Source: Streptosporangiaceae bacterium
GTDB lineage: Bacteria; Actinomycetota; Actinomycetes; Streptosporangiales; Streptosporangiaceae
DNA: 64,000 nucleotides
Reading direction: 5' to 3'
NCBI GenBank assembly: GCA_019239975.1
Contig: JAFAZE010000070.1
Coordinates: forward strand, 1 to 64,000
Shown here: positions 1-9,114 of the stretch, piece after piece
Layout: every line of letters begins with the position of its first letter
Position numbering within the stretch: the first letter of the stretch is position 1
Notes under the pieces: model-generated
The model's database searches: none
The model's input: the letters and a program-made list of their open reading frames with translations, nothing else
Told to the model about the DNA's origin: nothing
Translations under genes and position numbers: made by a program

Positions 1-375
1 GCTGCGCGCGCACGCAACCGCCCACCACATCACCCTCACCGGCATACCCGCCGGTAAGCCATGCACCGACACGTACAGCCCAACACTCGAAACAACCGCC
101 AAGTTAAAAACAGACGCGCCCTATTCGGCCCGCCGTTTCCGCGATCATGACGGCTGCCCCTTTGTCCGGTTAGCGGGAGCCTTGACGGGGGGCGTTGACG
201 CCTTCAGAAAGGGGCGAGCAGGGACAATTCGCCGTCGACAACGTTATCATCAAGGGGCGCCCGCAGCCAGCCACTTCACCGGGGGCCGAGTGTGCTGCCG
301 CGGCTGGGGTGTCGGCGGAACATTCATGAGACGAGAGAAGAGAGCTGCGCGCCGGGCTGCATCTGCGCCGGATCG
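1..375. other. Left edge without a recognisable gene
   Basis: One plus-strand frame is open from base 2 to about 379, so the 3' end of a gene entering from the left is possible. The translated residues match no family I recognise and composition is Arg-rich, as expected of a chance frame in GC-rich DNA. The A/T-richer stretch around 80-120 looks intergenic. I see no promoter, repeat or RNA gene that I can defend here. Confidence 0.3.
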
Positions 376-1278
376 CTAACTGGCCGCTACCGGCGAGGCG
401 ACGCCTTCGGTCGCGTTCCAGAAGGCGGTCAGCTCGTGCGCCGTGCTGGCGGGTGCCTCGACCGCGGGGGAGTGCGCCGCACCGGGGATGCATGCCCGGC
501 GCGCGTGCAGCCGGGTCGCCATGTCCTCCTGAATGGCAGGGGACCACGCGTTGTCATCCTCGCCGTACACGACGAGAAAAGAGACCAGGCCGCCGAGCCT
601 GGCCAGCGGGGCGGTCCTGTCCGGCGCGCTGAGCAGCAGCCTGCCCATCGCGGCGAGGCCGGACGGGCTGCTGCGCAGCATCCGCTCCCGGAGAAAGCTG
701 ACGATGGGGGCGGGCACGCCGTCCGAGATCGCCTGCGGTTCGAGGTGGCCGTACCAGATCCGCTGGACCCTCGCCCGGAGCTGGTCCGGTATGTCATCGC
801 CGAGCAGGGCGAGCATGGTCCGCAGTTCCGCGGCACGGGGGCCGGTGAGACCGGCCGGGCCGGAACTCATCAGCGTGAGCGAGCCGACGCCGGGCAGGCC
901 GGCCAGCACCGCCTCACGCGTCACAAGGCCGCCGAACGAGTGACCGAGCAGGTGCACGGCCCCGGTTGCCCCGGCCAGCGCGGCGATGTCCGCGCCGAGC
1001 TCGATGAGCCGGTAGGCATCCGCATCGTCGGAGCCCGGCGTCTCATGCTGCCCCCTCATGTCGACCGCTGTCACCCGGCGCCCTCCCGCGGCGAGCTGGC
1101 CCAGCACGGGGAGGAAGTCTTCCTTGCTCCCCGTGTAGCCGGGCACCAGCAACGCCGGGCCCAGCTCGCACATGCCCGTCACGGGTAGCGCCTCCAGCGC
1201 GGCGAACGCGCCGCGGCTGGTCTCCACGGTGGTCCGCCGCACTCCCTCAGGGAGCTTCAGGGAGGTAGGAGTCGACAC
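376..1278 (-). CDS. Alpha/beta hydrolase
   Basis: A 300-residue single-domain alpha/beta hydrolase, probably cytosolic since no signal peptide or membrane segment is seen. The nucleophile elbow GHSFGG lies at residues 112-117 (Ser114). An acid loop with Asp241/Asp242 follows, then His269 in the motif AAHSP, giving a complete Ser-Asp-His triad in the expected order. The substrate cannot be read from sequence; esterases, haloperoxidase-like enzymes and lactonases share this fold. The gene starts 11 bases after the stop of the DEAD-box helicase on the same strand and may be its operon partner. Confidence 0.85.
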   Translation of the reverse strand: MSTPTSLKLPEGVRRTTVETSRGAFAALEALPVTGMCELGPALLVPGYTGSKEDFLPVLGQLAAGGRRVTAVDMRGQHETPGSDDADAYRLIELGADIAALAGATGAVHLLGHSFGGLVTREAVLAGLPGVGSLTLMSSGPAGLTGPRAAELRTMLALLGDDIPDQLRARVQRIWYGHLEPQAISDGVPAPIVSFLRERMLRSSPSGLAAMGRLLLSAPDRTAPLARLGGLVSFLVVYGEDDNAWSPAIQEDMATRLHARRACIPGAAHSPAVEAPASTAHELTAFWNATEGVASPVAAS

Positions 1279-1289
1279 AGGACATCAGC

Positions 1290-2870
1290 CTAAGCGTCCT
1301 GCTGTTCGGGGCTGATCTCCCGGATGACCTCCCGGCCGCCGCGAGTGCGCCGCCGCGTGCGGGTCCGGGCGCTGCCGGCCCGGGCGGACGACCCCCCGGT
1401 CCCGCCGCTGCCCACGGCATCATCGCGCGGCCGGGAGGCCGTAGGCCTCCGCGAGCCGCGCGATCGCCGGGACCTGGTACGACCCGTCTCGCCGAGGTCT
1501 TCGGCCGCCTCCGCGTCGAGGCCGGCTCTGCCGCGCATCGCCCGTGGCAGCCTGCCGGTCGCGCCCGGCGCGATGGACAGCTCGCTGTACAGGTGCTCCG
1601 AGGTGGAATACGTCTCGGCCGGCTCTGGCTGGCCCAGGCCGAGCACGTCGTTGATGACCTTCCACCGGTGCATGTCCGCCCAGTCCACGAACGTCACGGC
1701 CACGCCGGCCCGGCCGGCCCGGCCGGTCCGCCCGATCCGGTGCACATAGGTCTTCTCGTCGTCCGGGCACTCGTAATTGATCACGTGGGTGACGTCATCG
1801 ACATCCAGCCCGCGTGCGGCGACATCGGTCGCGACCAGCACGTCCACCTTGCCGCCGCGGAACGCGCGCAGCGCCCGCTCCCGCTGCGCCTGCCCGAGGT
1901 CGCCGTGCACGGTCGCGACGGCGAAGCCGCGGCCGCCCAGCGCGGTGGCCACCTGGTCGGCGGCGCGCTTTGTCTGGCAGAACACCATGCTGAGCCCGCG
2001 GTCCTTCGCCTGCAGGACGCGCGCCAGCACCTCGATCTTGTCGAGCTGGTGGGTGCGGAAGACGTGCTGCCTGGTCAGCGGCGGCGGCGCGGGCGCGTTC
2101 GCCTGCTCGGCCCGGATGTTGGTCGGCCGCCGCATGTGGCGGCGGGCGAGCGTCACGATCTCGCCGGGCATGGTCGCCGAGAAGAGCATGGTCTGCCGGC
2201 CGTCCGGGGTGAGCCGGACGATCCGCTCGACATCGGGCAGGAAGCCGAGGTCGAGCATCTTGTCCGCCTCGTCGAGGACGAGGGCGCCGATCGCCGACAG
2301 GACCAGGTGCCCGCGGTCGGCGAGGTCGAGCAGCCGTCCCGGGGTGCCGACCACGATGTCGATGCCGGCGCGCAGGCCGTCGATCTGCGGCTCGTACGCG
2401 CGACCGCCGTACACCGTGAGCACATGCGCGCTCAGCCCGGCGCCGGCCCGCTTGATGTCCTCGGCTACCTGGATGGCGAGTTCTCTGGTAGGCACGACCA
2501 CCAGGGCAGACGGCGCGCGAGACGGGCGCGTGCCCGCCGCCGTCTCCGGCCGCAGCGCGCCCGCCCCGGCCCGCGCGGCGGCAAGCCCTTGCAGCAGCGG
2601 AATGCCGAACGCCAGCGTCTTACCCGTACCGGTACGCGCCTGGCCGATGATGTCCTGGCCGTCGAGGGCGAGCGGCAGGGTGAGCTCCTGGATGGGAAAT
2701 GCCGTGATGATCCCCGCCCCTTCGAGGGCGGCGCAGATCGCTTCGTCGACGCCGAGATCGCGGAACGACACCGGGTGCGGTCGCCCGGCCAGATCCGGGC
2801 TGTCTGAGTTGTCAGGTGTCTCGTCGCTGTTCTCAGGCGGAATTTGCTTGATTGTCAGGGGTTCCTCCAT
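1290..2870 (-). CDS. DEAD-box RNA helicase (RhlE-like)
   Basis: A 526-residue ATP-dependent RNA helicase acting in the cytoplasm on RNA folding, ribosome assembly or decay. Visible motifs are a Q-motif region near residues 35-62, Walker A ARTGTGKT (78-85), PTREL (127-131), DEAD (200-203), SAT (231-233) and a motif VI of the form HRIGRTGRAGR. The last ~90 residues are Arg/Gly-rich and probably bind RNA. A homologous helicase (RhlE, Rv3211 in M. tuberculosis) sits near the same TetR and DUF3107 genes, which supports orthology. The ATG start follows ~200 bases of intergenic DNA, consistent with its own promoter. Confidence 0.93.
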   Translation of the reverse strand: MEEPLTIKQIPPENSDETPDNSDSPDLAGRPHPVSFRDLGVDEAICAALEGAGIITAFPIQELTLPLALDGQDIIGQARTGTGKTLAFGIPLLQGLAAARAGAGALRPETAAGTRPSRAPSALVVVPTRELAIQVAEDIKRAGAGLSAHVLTVYGGRAYEPQIDGLRAGIDIVVGTPGRLLDLADRGHLVLSAIGALVLDEADKMLDLGFLPDVERIVRLTPDGRQTMLFSATMPGEIVTLARRHMRRPTNIRAEQANAPAPPPLTRQHVFRTHQLDKIEVLARVLQAKDRGLSMVFCQTKRAADQVATALGGRGFAVATVHGDLGQAQRERALRAFRGGKVDVLVATDVAARGLDVDDVTHVINYECPDDEKTYVHRIGRTGRAGRAGVAVTFVDWADMHRWKVINDVLGLGQPEPAETYSTSEHLYSELSIAPGATGRLPRAMRGRAGLDAEAAEDLGETGRTRSRRSRGSRRPTASRPRDDAVGSGGTGGSSARAGSARTRTRRRTRGGREVIREISPEQQDA

Positions 2871-3077
2871 GCGCTGCTGACCGTGACCGGGCCGCCTCGC
2901 TTTCTCTGGGCGTGCCCATGACCGGGCAGCAACGTCATAGTCAACACGAACAGGGATTACGTCATTCCATTGACTAATCGTTACTCACGGTACCAGAGGT
3001 GCGCTCGATCCCGGCAGCCCTCTTCGCCGCTCCGGGCGTGACGGGGCGCCGGGCGAGGCGGCAGGTGACGTGGCCCG

Positions 3078-3317
3078 TCAGACGATGTTGCCGAATCCGA
3101 CACCTCGCCGGGACTGGTCGCCGCCGAATTCCACGAAGGCCACCTTGTCGGCCGGCACCAGAAGCCGGCCGCCCTTCTGGGTGGTCAGCCCGAAGATGGC
3201 GTGCCCGTCCGCTTCTTTCAGCGCCGCGGCGAGGTCGCGCTCGATCTCCTCCGGCGGCGTGTCGGTCTCCACCACAAGTTCACGCGGCACCGACTGGATC
3301 CCGATCTTGACTTCCAC
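3078..3317 (-). CDS. DUF3107 family protein
   Basis: A 79-residue acidic protein matching the actinobacterial DUF3107 family (TB9.4/Rv3208A in M. tuberculosis): an N-terminal strand beginning MEVKIGIQ, a helix rich in Glu/Asp, and a C-terminal segment ending in GVGFGNIV. Its biochemical function is not established. The start is GTG, preceded within 3 bases by a strong AGGAGG site. It lies 7 bases behind the TetR gene on the same strand, so the two are almost certainly co-transcribed, as in mycobacteria. Confidence 0.9.
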   Translation of the reverse strand: MEVKIGIQSVPRELVVETDTPPEEIERDLAAALKEADGHAIFGLTTQKGGRLLVPADKVAFVEFGGDQSRRGVGFGNIV

Positions 3318-3324
3318 GTCCCTC

Positions 3325-4005
3325 CTAGGGCTGTGCGGCGGAGCGCTCGGCGCCCGGATGCCCGGCGGCTGCCTGCTCCGCGTGCTCCGCGGTCAGCGGC
3401 CAGCCGCTGATTCCCCGCCAGGCCAGCCGCGCCACGAGTTGCTCGGCTGCCTCCCGCGGGATGCTGCCCAGCGTACTCAGCCAGTACCGCGCGCTGACCT
3501 GCGCCATCCCGACGAGCGAGATGCCCAGCAGGTGCGCCTCGTCATCCGCCAGCCCGGCGTCTTCCTTGATCACCTGGCTCACCATGTCCGCGCATTTGCG
3601 GTCGGTCTGGTCGAGCCGTTCGCGAACCGCGGGCTCGTTGCTGAGATCCGACTCAAACACCAGGCGGAACGTCTCACCCTGGGCGGCGACGAACTCAAAA
3701 TACGCGCTGAACGTCGCCGTGACGCGCTGCCTGTTGTCCGACGTCGACCGCAGCGCCGTACGGACGGTGTCGACAAGGGAGTCCACGCTCTCGTCGAGCA
3801 ACGCGAGGTAGAGCTCCAGCTTGCCGGGAAAATGCTGGTACAGGACGGGTTTGCTGACGCCGGCGCGCTCCGCGATCTCGTCCATCGCGGCCGCGTGATA
3901 GCCATGTGAGACGAAGACCTCGAGGGCAGCGTCGAGTAGCTGCCGGCGCCGTGCCTGCCTGGGCAACCGTGTCCCGCGTGGCCGGGCGGCTGAAGTCGCT
4001 GTCAA
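3325..4005 (-). CDS. TetR family transcriptional regulator
   Basis: A 226-residue one-component repressor. The helix-turn-helix is at about residues 37-62, with the family hallmark GVSKPVLYQHFPGK. The remaining helices form the ligand and dimer domain, which does not reveal a ligand. The C-terminus is a low-complexity Ala/Glu tail. It is the first gene of a two-gene operon with DUF3107 and corresponds in context to Rv3208 of M. tuberculosis. Auto-repression is likely for the family, but I could not point to a clear operator palindrome upstream. Confidence 0.92.
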   Translation of the reverse strand: MTATSAARPRGTRLPRQARRRQLLDAALEVFVSHGYHAAAMDEIAERAGVSKPVLYQHFPGKLELYLALLDESVDSLVDTVRTALRSTSDNRQRVTATFSAYFEFVAAQGETFRLVFESDLSNEPAVRERLDQTDRKCADMVSQVIKEDAGLADDEAHLLGISLVGMAQVSARYWLSTLGSIPREAAEQLVARLAWRGISGWPLTAEHAEQAAAGHPGAERSAAQP

Positions 4006-4120
4006 CGGTTTCTCCGGATTTTTACCCGCGGCGGAGTTTCCACCGCATTCGACTTATGGTAGGCCAGCGGCTCCCCATAGTCAGGCCCCGCGTTGTGGAC
4101 AGTGACGCCTTCCGCCGTTC

Positions 4121-4303
4121 CTAACGGTAGTCGTCATCGTCGTATCCGACGTCGCGGGTTTGTTCCGCGGCATCGGCTTCGTCCACGTCAAACGGGATCT
4201 CGCGAAGCTGGCCGCGGTCCTCGTCCTCGCCGCTGACGATCTCGCGGTGCTGCTCGAAGGCGTCACCCTCCGGTGTTTCCATGTCCATGTCCATCTCGCT
4301 CAA
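4121..4303 (-). CDS. Small acidic protein with an internal duplication
   Basis: A 60-residue, strongly acidic protein. The start is probably TTG, with AGGAGG seven bases upstream; a later ATG lacks a good site. The sequence is two related ~19-residue halves: EGDAFEQHREIVSGEDEDR and, after a short linker, EADAAEQTRDVGYDDDDYR. The shared pattern is E-x-DA-x-EQ-x-R followed by an acidic tail. Similar short acidic proteins with a DA-x-EQ motif occur in actinomycetes, but I know of no function. Possible roles such as a protein-protein adaptor are guesses. Confidence 0.7.
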   Translation of the reverse strand: MSEMDMDMETPEGDAFEQHREIVSGEDEDRGQLREIPFDVDEADAAEQTRDVGYDDDDYR

Positions 4304-4402
4304 CGCGCGGCCTCCTGATCGGCGTGGTGCCTGTCACGGTCGTCCCCGCCGGCAAGATGGCCGGCCGGACGATCCGGTTACACGGTCCGGTTACACAGTC
4401 TG

Positions 4403-5788
4403 TCAGGAGGCTTTCCCGGTCAGCGCGCGCAGTGGCACCTCCAGCGCCTCGCCGTGGGTGGGGAAGGCGTGCACGACGTCCGCCAGGACCGCGACCGGGA
4501 CCCTGGCGCGGATCGCGAGGGTGATCTCCGCCATCCAGTCCGCGGCGTCCGGCCCGACGCCGACCGCGCCTACCAGGACGCCCGAGTCCGGTTCGGCGTA
4601 AAGTTCCAGGCAGCCGGCGTCATCGTCATCGAGCCGGGCCCGGACGGTGCCGGCGAGGCTGGAACCGGCGGTGGTGAGCGTCATACCCGCCGCCTCGGCG
4701 GTCACGGGGGTGAGCCCCACGGCGAAAACCGAGGGGACGGTGTACACCACGCGGGGAAGGGCGCGATAGTCCGCCTCGCGCGGCTCGCCCATGATGTTCG
4801 CGGCCACCACGCGCGCCTGGTAGCTCGCGGCATGAGCGTGCCCGGTGCCGATGGCGTCACCTGCCGCCCAGATGGCACCGTCCGCGGTGCCGGCGGACGG
4901 GGCGGCGGGTGCACCGGCGGACCCGGCGGATGCGCCGGAGGCGATGGCGCCGGTCACGCGGCAGGTCGCGTCGACGGGCAGCGGCAGCCCCGGCTTGACG
5001 TCGATGCCGAGCACGTCCAGCCCGAGCCCGGACAGTCTCGGCCGCCTTCCCGTGGCGAGCAGCAGCCGGTCCGCCTCGATCCTGGTGCCATCCGCCAGCG
5101 CGAGCACCAGCCCTTCGGCGGTGCGCTCGGCCTTGGTGGCCGCCGAGCCGAGCCGTATCTCCACGCCCGCGCGGCGCAGCGCCTCCGCGAGGATCTCGCC
5201 GGTGAAGGCGGGCTCGGCGGGCAGCAGCCGGTCCTCGGCCTCCACCAGGGTCACCTGCGACCCGAACGTCGCGTAGATCTGCGACAGTTCGCAGCCGGCG
5301 GGGCCGCCACCGAGGATGATCAGGCGCCGCGGCAGGTCGGGGCAGCTCAGCGCCTCGGCGGTGGTCCATGCCTGGATGTCGGCCAGTCCCTCTATCGGCG
5401 GTGCGACCGGCTCACTTCCCGTGGCGATCACCAGGTGCGAGTAGCCGAGGCTGGTGTCCCCGGCGGTGACCGTCCCCGGCGCGGTAACGCGGCCGGTGCC
5501 GCGGATGAGCGTGACCCCTGCCGCGGTGAGGCGCTGCGCCGCGGCCGAGTCGTCAAGCCTGTTGGTCGCCTCATCCCTGCTGGCCACGGCGTGCTCCCAC
5601 GACTCGCCGCGGCGGGCGGACCGCAGCAGCGAGTTGGACGGGACGCACGCGAGGTACGGAGACTCGCCTCCGACCAGGCCGGCCTCCACGAGAGCCACCG
5701 ACCTGCCCCGGCCCGCGACGTACGCGGCGACCTGACTGCCCGCCGTCCCGCCGCCCAGCACAACCACATCGACGTCGGCCATATTCAC
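4403..5788 (-). CDS. FAD/NAD(P)-binding oxidoreductase, disulfide reductase-like but lacking the redox cysteine pair
   Basis: A 461-residue member of the pyridine nucleotide-disulfide oxidoreductase family (lipoamide dehydrogenase/mercuric reductase-like). Visible are the N-terminal FAD motif GGGTAGSQ, a second Rossmann motif GGGPAGCE, the GD motif AAGDAIGTG and a C-terminal dimerisation domain. The redox-active segment reads GGESPYLACVPSN, so the first cysteine of the usual CxxxxC pair is Ser and the Lys after PS is Asn. The C-terminal base motif is HAFPTHGEA, with Phe where lipoamide dehydrogenases have the catalytic His before Pro-Thr. Classical dithiol chemistry is therefore unlikely. A GTG at 5788, seven bases after GGAGG, is preferred over the ATG at 5782. 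Confidence 0.85.
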   Translation of the reverse strand: MNMADVDVVVLGGGTAGSQVAAYVAGRGRSVALVEAGLVGGESPYLACVPSNSLLRSARRGESWEHAVASRDEATNRLDDSAAAQRLTAAGVTLIRGTGRVTAPGTVTAGDTSLGYSHLVIATGSEPVAPPIEGLADIQAWTTAEALSCPDLPRRLIILGGGPAGCELSQIYATFGSQVTLVEAEDRLLPAEPAFTGEILAEALRRAGVEIRLGSAATKAERTAEGLVLALADGTRIEADRLLLATGRRPRLSGLGLDVLGIDVKPGLPLPVDATCRVTGAIASGASAGSAGAPAAPSAGTADGAIWAAGDAIGTGHAHAASYQARVVAANIMGEPREADYRALPRVVYTVPSVFAVGLTPVTAEAAGMTLTTAGSSLAGTVRARLDDDDAGCLELYAEPDSGVLVGAVGVGPDAADWMAEITLAIRARVPVAVLADVVHAFPTHGEALEVPLRALTGKAS

Positions 5789-5973
5789 ACCATCCCCTCC
5801 ACCGAGCTTCCATCATCGCAGGCCGGAGCCTGTTGCGTGGGCGGACTTTACCCGGAGTGGCCCGATCTGCGGATATGCCTTTGAGGGAAATAATTTTCGA
5901 TTATGTTGCTGAACTTGAAATAGGGACAAGACTGGATGTATCAGCGTCACGGCAACGTGGGTAGGTGAAGCAC

Positions 5974-6933
5974 ATGCGCAGCATCTGGTCCGGCGCGATC
6001 TCGTTCGGCATGGTCGTGATCCCGGTCAAGCTCTACGCCGCGACGGAGCAGCGTGATGTGGCATTCCGGCAGGTGCACCGGGAGGATGGCGGCCGAATTC
6101 AGTTCCGCCGGTTCTGCACGCTGGACGGCCAGGAGGTGCCCTACTCCGACGTGGCCAAGGGATACGAGCTGGCCACCGGCGACGTTGTCGTGCTCACCGA
6201 CGAGGATCTCGCGGAGCTGCCGCTGGCGACCGCGCACCGGATCGACGTCCTGCACTTCGCGCCTTCGGGGCAGCTGGATCCGATCATGGCGGCCAAGAGC
6301 TACTACCTGGAGCCCGAGCCGGCCGGCACGCGTGCGTACGTGCTGTTCCGTGACGCCCTGGAGCGATCCGAGCGGGTCGCCGTCGCCAAGGTCGCGATCA
6401 GGCAGCGCGAGGCACTGGCCGCGCTGCGGGTCAGGGAGGGCGTTCTCGTCCTGGAGACCCTGCTGTGGCCGGATGAGATCAGGACGCCGGATTTCGGGTT
6501 CCTCGACGAGGACGTGGACATCCGGGCACAGGAGCTGAAGATGGCCGCGTCGCTGATCGACACGATGACCGAGGACTTCGACCCGTCGGCGTACCATGAC
6601 GCCTACCGCGAGGCCCTGGAGGCGGTGGTCCAGGCGAAGATCGAGGGCAATGAGGTGGTCCGCCCCGCCGGTGTCCCGGCTCCCGCCGACCGCGGCAACG
6701 GGCCTGCCGACCTTACCGAGACCCTGCGCGCGAGCGTGGCGGCCGCGAAGGCGAACCGGGCGAAGGGCGACGGCAGCCGGCCGGCGGACGGTTCGGGCCG
6801 CAAGGGCGCGGGCCGGACGTCCGGCTCCCGCAAGACCGCGAGCGCCAAGCCGGGCAGCGCCAGCAAGGCCGGCAGCGCCAGCAAGACGGGCAGCGCCAGC
6901 AAGACCGGCACGCGGCGTAAGGCATCCGCATGA
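5974..6933 (+). CDS. ku: Ku protein (bacterial non-homologous end joining)
   Basis: Bacterial Ku homodimer subunit that rings DNA double-strand ends and recruits LigD. The N-terminus MRSIWSGAISFGMV is the family signature and fixes the start at this ATG, eight bases after GGTAGG; an in-frame GTG at 5965 is the alternative. The Ku core spans about residues 1-235. The C-terminal tail is Lys/Ser/Gly-rich and contains a six-residue repeat (GSASKA, GSASKT, GSASKT), the type of basic tail that contributes to DNA binding. A LigD-type polymerase gene lies 36 kb away. The stop overlaps the next gene by 4 bases. Confidence 0.95.
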   Translation: MRSIWSGAISFGMVVIPVKLYAATEQRDVAFRQVHREDGGRIQFRRFCTLDGQEVPYSDVAKGYELATGDVVVLTDEDLAELPLATAHRIDVLHFAPSGQLDPIMAAKSYYLEPEPAGTRAYVLFRDALERSERVAVAKVAIRQREALAALRVREGVLVLETLLWPDEIRTPDFGFLDEDVDIRAQELKMAASLIDTMTEDFDPSAYHDAYREALEAVVQAKIEGNEVVRPAGVPAPADRGNGPADLTETLRASVAAAKANRAKGDGSRPADGSGRKGAGRTSGSRKTASAKPGSASKAGSASKTGSASKTGTRRKASA

Positions 6934-7874
6934 GCACCGGGACGGCGCCGGCGGACCCGGTTCCGCTCTGGCCGGGCCAGCTCGTCTCGCTTGGCGACCG
7001 GGACGTGTTCCTCCGCTCGGCCCGGCCGGGGGTGCCGGGGGATGCGGGAGACTTCGAGCCCGCGCTGTGCGTGCACGGCCTCGAGGGCTCCTCGGCGAAC
7101 TGGACGGATCTCATGGCCGAGCTGCTTCCCCGCATGGCCTGTGAGGCGCTCGACCTGCCCGGCTTCGGTTACTCGCCGCCGCCCAGGGGGCAGCGCGGTT
7201 ACTCCATCACCGCGCAGGCCGGCGTGGTCACGAAGCTGATCGAGCAGCGTTATGGCGGCCGCCCCGTGCACCTGATCGGAAACTCGCTCGGCGGCGCGGT
7301 GTGCGTCCGCGTCGCCGCGGGCCGCCCCGGCCTGATCCGTACCCTGACGCTGCTGTCGCCCGTGCTGCCCGACCGCTGGCCCGATCCGTCGCTGTTCAAG
7401 TTCCCGCTGCTGTGCGTGCCCGCCGTCGGCCACTGGCTGATCAGCCGGGCCAGCCAGTTTTCCGCCGAGCAGCGGGTGGCGGCGATCGCGGCGGCGGTCT
7501 GCTACGACAGCCGCGAGATTCACCCGGCCCGCCTCGCCGGGGAGGTGGCCGAAGTAAAGCGCCGCGACACCCTGGGCTACGCCGACGCGGCGCTGATCGC
7601 CTCGACGAGGGCGCTGATCGCCGAGCGCTTCAGCCGGACGCTCTGGCGGGAAGCCGCCCGGATCGAGGCTCCCACCCTGGTGATCTTCGGCAGCCACGAC
7701 CGCCTCGTCGATCCGCGGCTGGCGGGCCGCGCGGCCCGCGCGTTCGGCGGCGCCCGTGTCATCGTGCTGCCCCGGACCGGTCACGTCGCGCAGATGGAGC
7801 ATCCGGCTACGGTGGCCGCCGAGATCCGCGCGCTGGGAATGCGGCAACAGCCGGCCCGGTTGACGCACGTGTAG
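6930..7874 (+). CDS. Alpha/beta hydrolase
   Basis: A 314-residue alpha/beta hydrolase translationally coupled to ku through an ATGA overlap. The nucleophile elbow is GNSLGG at residues 117-122 (Ser119), with an oxyanion segment VHGLEGSS near 48-55. The acid is in FGSHDRLVD and the base in RTGHVAQMEHP. No export signal is seen. The substrate is unknown; meta-cleavage-product hydrolases and epoxide-hydrolase relatives look similar. It precedes moeZ by 27 bases, so ku, this gene and moeZ may form one transcription unit. Confidence 0.88.
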   Translation: MSTGTAPADPVPLWPGQLVSLGDRDVFLRSARPGVPGDAGDFEPALCVHGLEGSSANWTDLMAELLPRMACEALDLPGFGYSPPPRGQRGYSITAQAGVVTKLIEQRYGGRPVHLIGNSLGGAVCVRVAAGRPGLIRTLTLLSPVLPDRWPDPSLFKFPLLCVPAVGHWLISRASQFSAEQRVAAIAAAVCYDSREIHPARLAGEVAEVKRRDTLGYADAALIASTRALIAERFSRTLWREAARIEAPTLVIFGSHDRLVDPRLAGRAARAFGGARVIVLPRTGHVAQMEHPATVAAEIRALGMRQQPARLTHV

Positions 7875-7901
7875 CCCGCCAGATCATGAGGGAGTCTCGA
7901 G

Positions 7902-9080
7902 GTGTCGCTGCCACCGCTGGTCGAACCGGCCGCCGAACTGTCGGTGGACGAGGTAAAGCGTTACTCTCGCCACCTGATCATCCCGGACGTCGGGATGGCC
8001 GGGCAGAAGCGGCTGAAGAACGCGAAGGTACTGGTCGTGGGCGCAGGCGGGCTGGGGTCGCCGGCGCTGCTGTACCTGGCCGCGGCCGGCGTCGGCACGC
8101 TCGGCATCGTCGACTTCGATGTCGTGGACGAGTCCAACCTGCAGCGGCAGATCATCCATGGGCAGTCCGATATCGGCCGGCCGAAGGCGCAGTCCGCTCG
8201 CGACAGCATCCGCGAGGTCAACCCGTACGTGAACGTGGTGCTGCACGAGGAGCGCCTCGACTCGGACAACGCGATGCGCGTCTTCGAGCCGTACGACCTG
8301 ATCATCGACGGCACCGACAACTTCGCCACGCGCTACCTGGTCAACGACGCGTGCGTGCTGCTGGGCAAGCCGTACGTCTGGGGGTCGATCTACCGCTTCG
8401 ACGGGCAGGCGAGCGTGTTCTGGGCCTCCTGCGGCCCGTGCTACCGCTGCCTGTACCCGGAGCCGCCGCCCCCCGGCATGGTGCCGTCCTGCGCCGAGGG
8501 CGGCGTGCTCGGGGTGCTCTGCGCGTCGATCGGCTCCATCCAGGTCAACGAGGCGATCAAGCTCATCACCGGGATCGGCGAGCCGCTCACAGGCCGGCTG
8601 ATGATCTACGACGCGCTGGAGATGAGCTACCGCACGGTCCGCGTCATGAAGGACCCGGAGTGCGCGGTGTGCGGGAAGAACCCGACCATTACCGGGCTCA
8701 TCGACTACGAGGAGTTCTGCGGCACGGTCTCCGAGGAGGCCCAGGAGGCCGCCGCGGGCTCCACGATAAGCGCCAAGGACCTGAAGGCCATGCTGGACAG
8801 CGGCGACAGCGTCTTCGTTGTCGACGTGCGCGAGCCGAACGAGTACGAGATCGTCTCGATCCCTGGCGCGACGCTCATTCCCAAGGGCGAATTCCTGTCC
8901 GGCGCTGCCCTGGAGCAGCTTCCCCAGGACAAGCGGATCGTGCTGCACTGCAAGAGCGGTGCCCGTTCGGCCGAATGCCTCGCGATCGTCAAGAACGCCG
9001 GCTTTTCGGACGCGGTACACGTGGGCGGCGGCGTCCTCGCCTGGGTGAGCCAGGTGGATCCCAGCCTCCCGTCGTACTGA
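7902..9080 (+). CDS. moeZ: Adenylyltransferase/sulfurtransferase MoeZ
   Basis: A 392-residue fusion of an E1-like adenylating domain and a C-terminal rhodanese domain. It activates the C-terminus of ubiquitin-like sulfur carriers (MoaD/ThiS/CysO type) and transfers sulfur to form thiocarboxylates for molybdopterin, thiamine or cysteine synthesis. The nucleotide-binding loop is GAGGLGSP (47-54). Zinc ligands are Cys180/Cys183 and Cys254/Cys257. The rhodanese loop CKSGARS carries catalytic Cys350. The start is GTG at the end of a GAG-rich leader. Its place near the alkyltransferase-like protein and AdnAB matches moeB1 (Rv3206c) of M. tuberculosis. Confidence 0.95.
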   Translation: MSLPPLVEPAAELSVDEVKRYSRHLIIPDVGMAGQKRLKNAKVLVVGAGGLGSPALLYLAAAGVGTLGIVDFDVVDESNLQRQIIHGQSDIGRPKAQSARDSIREVNPYVNVVLHEERLDSDNAMRVFEPYDLIIDGTDNFATRYLVNDACVLLGKPYVWGSIYRFDGQASVFWASCGPCYRCLYPEPPPPGMVPSCAEGGVLGVLCASIGSIQVNEAIKLITGIGEPLTGRLMIYDALEMSYRTVRVMKDPECAVCGKNPTITGLIDYEEFCGTVSEEAQEAAAGSTISAKDLKAMLDSGDSVFVVDVREPNEYEIVSIPGATLIPKGEFLSGAALEQLPQDKRIVLHCKSGARSAECLAIVKNAGFSDAVHVGGGVLAWVSQVDPSLPSY

Positions 9081-9114
9081 CGCGGCGGCCGGGCGGGACG
9101 GCGGGATCGCGGCC

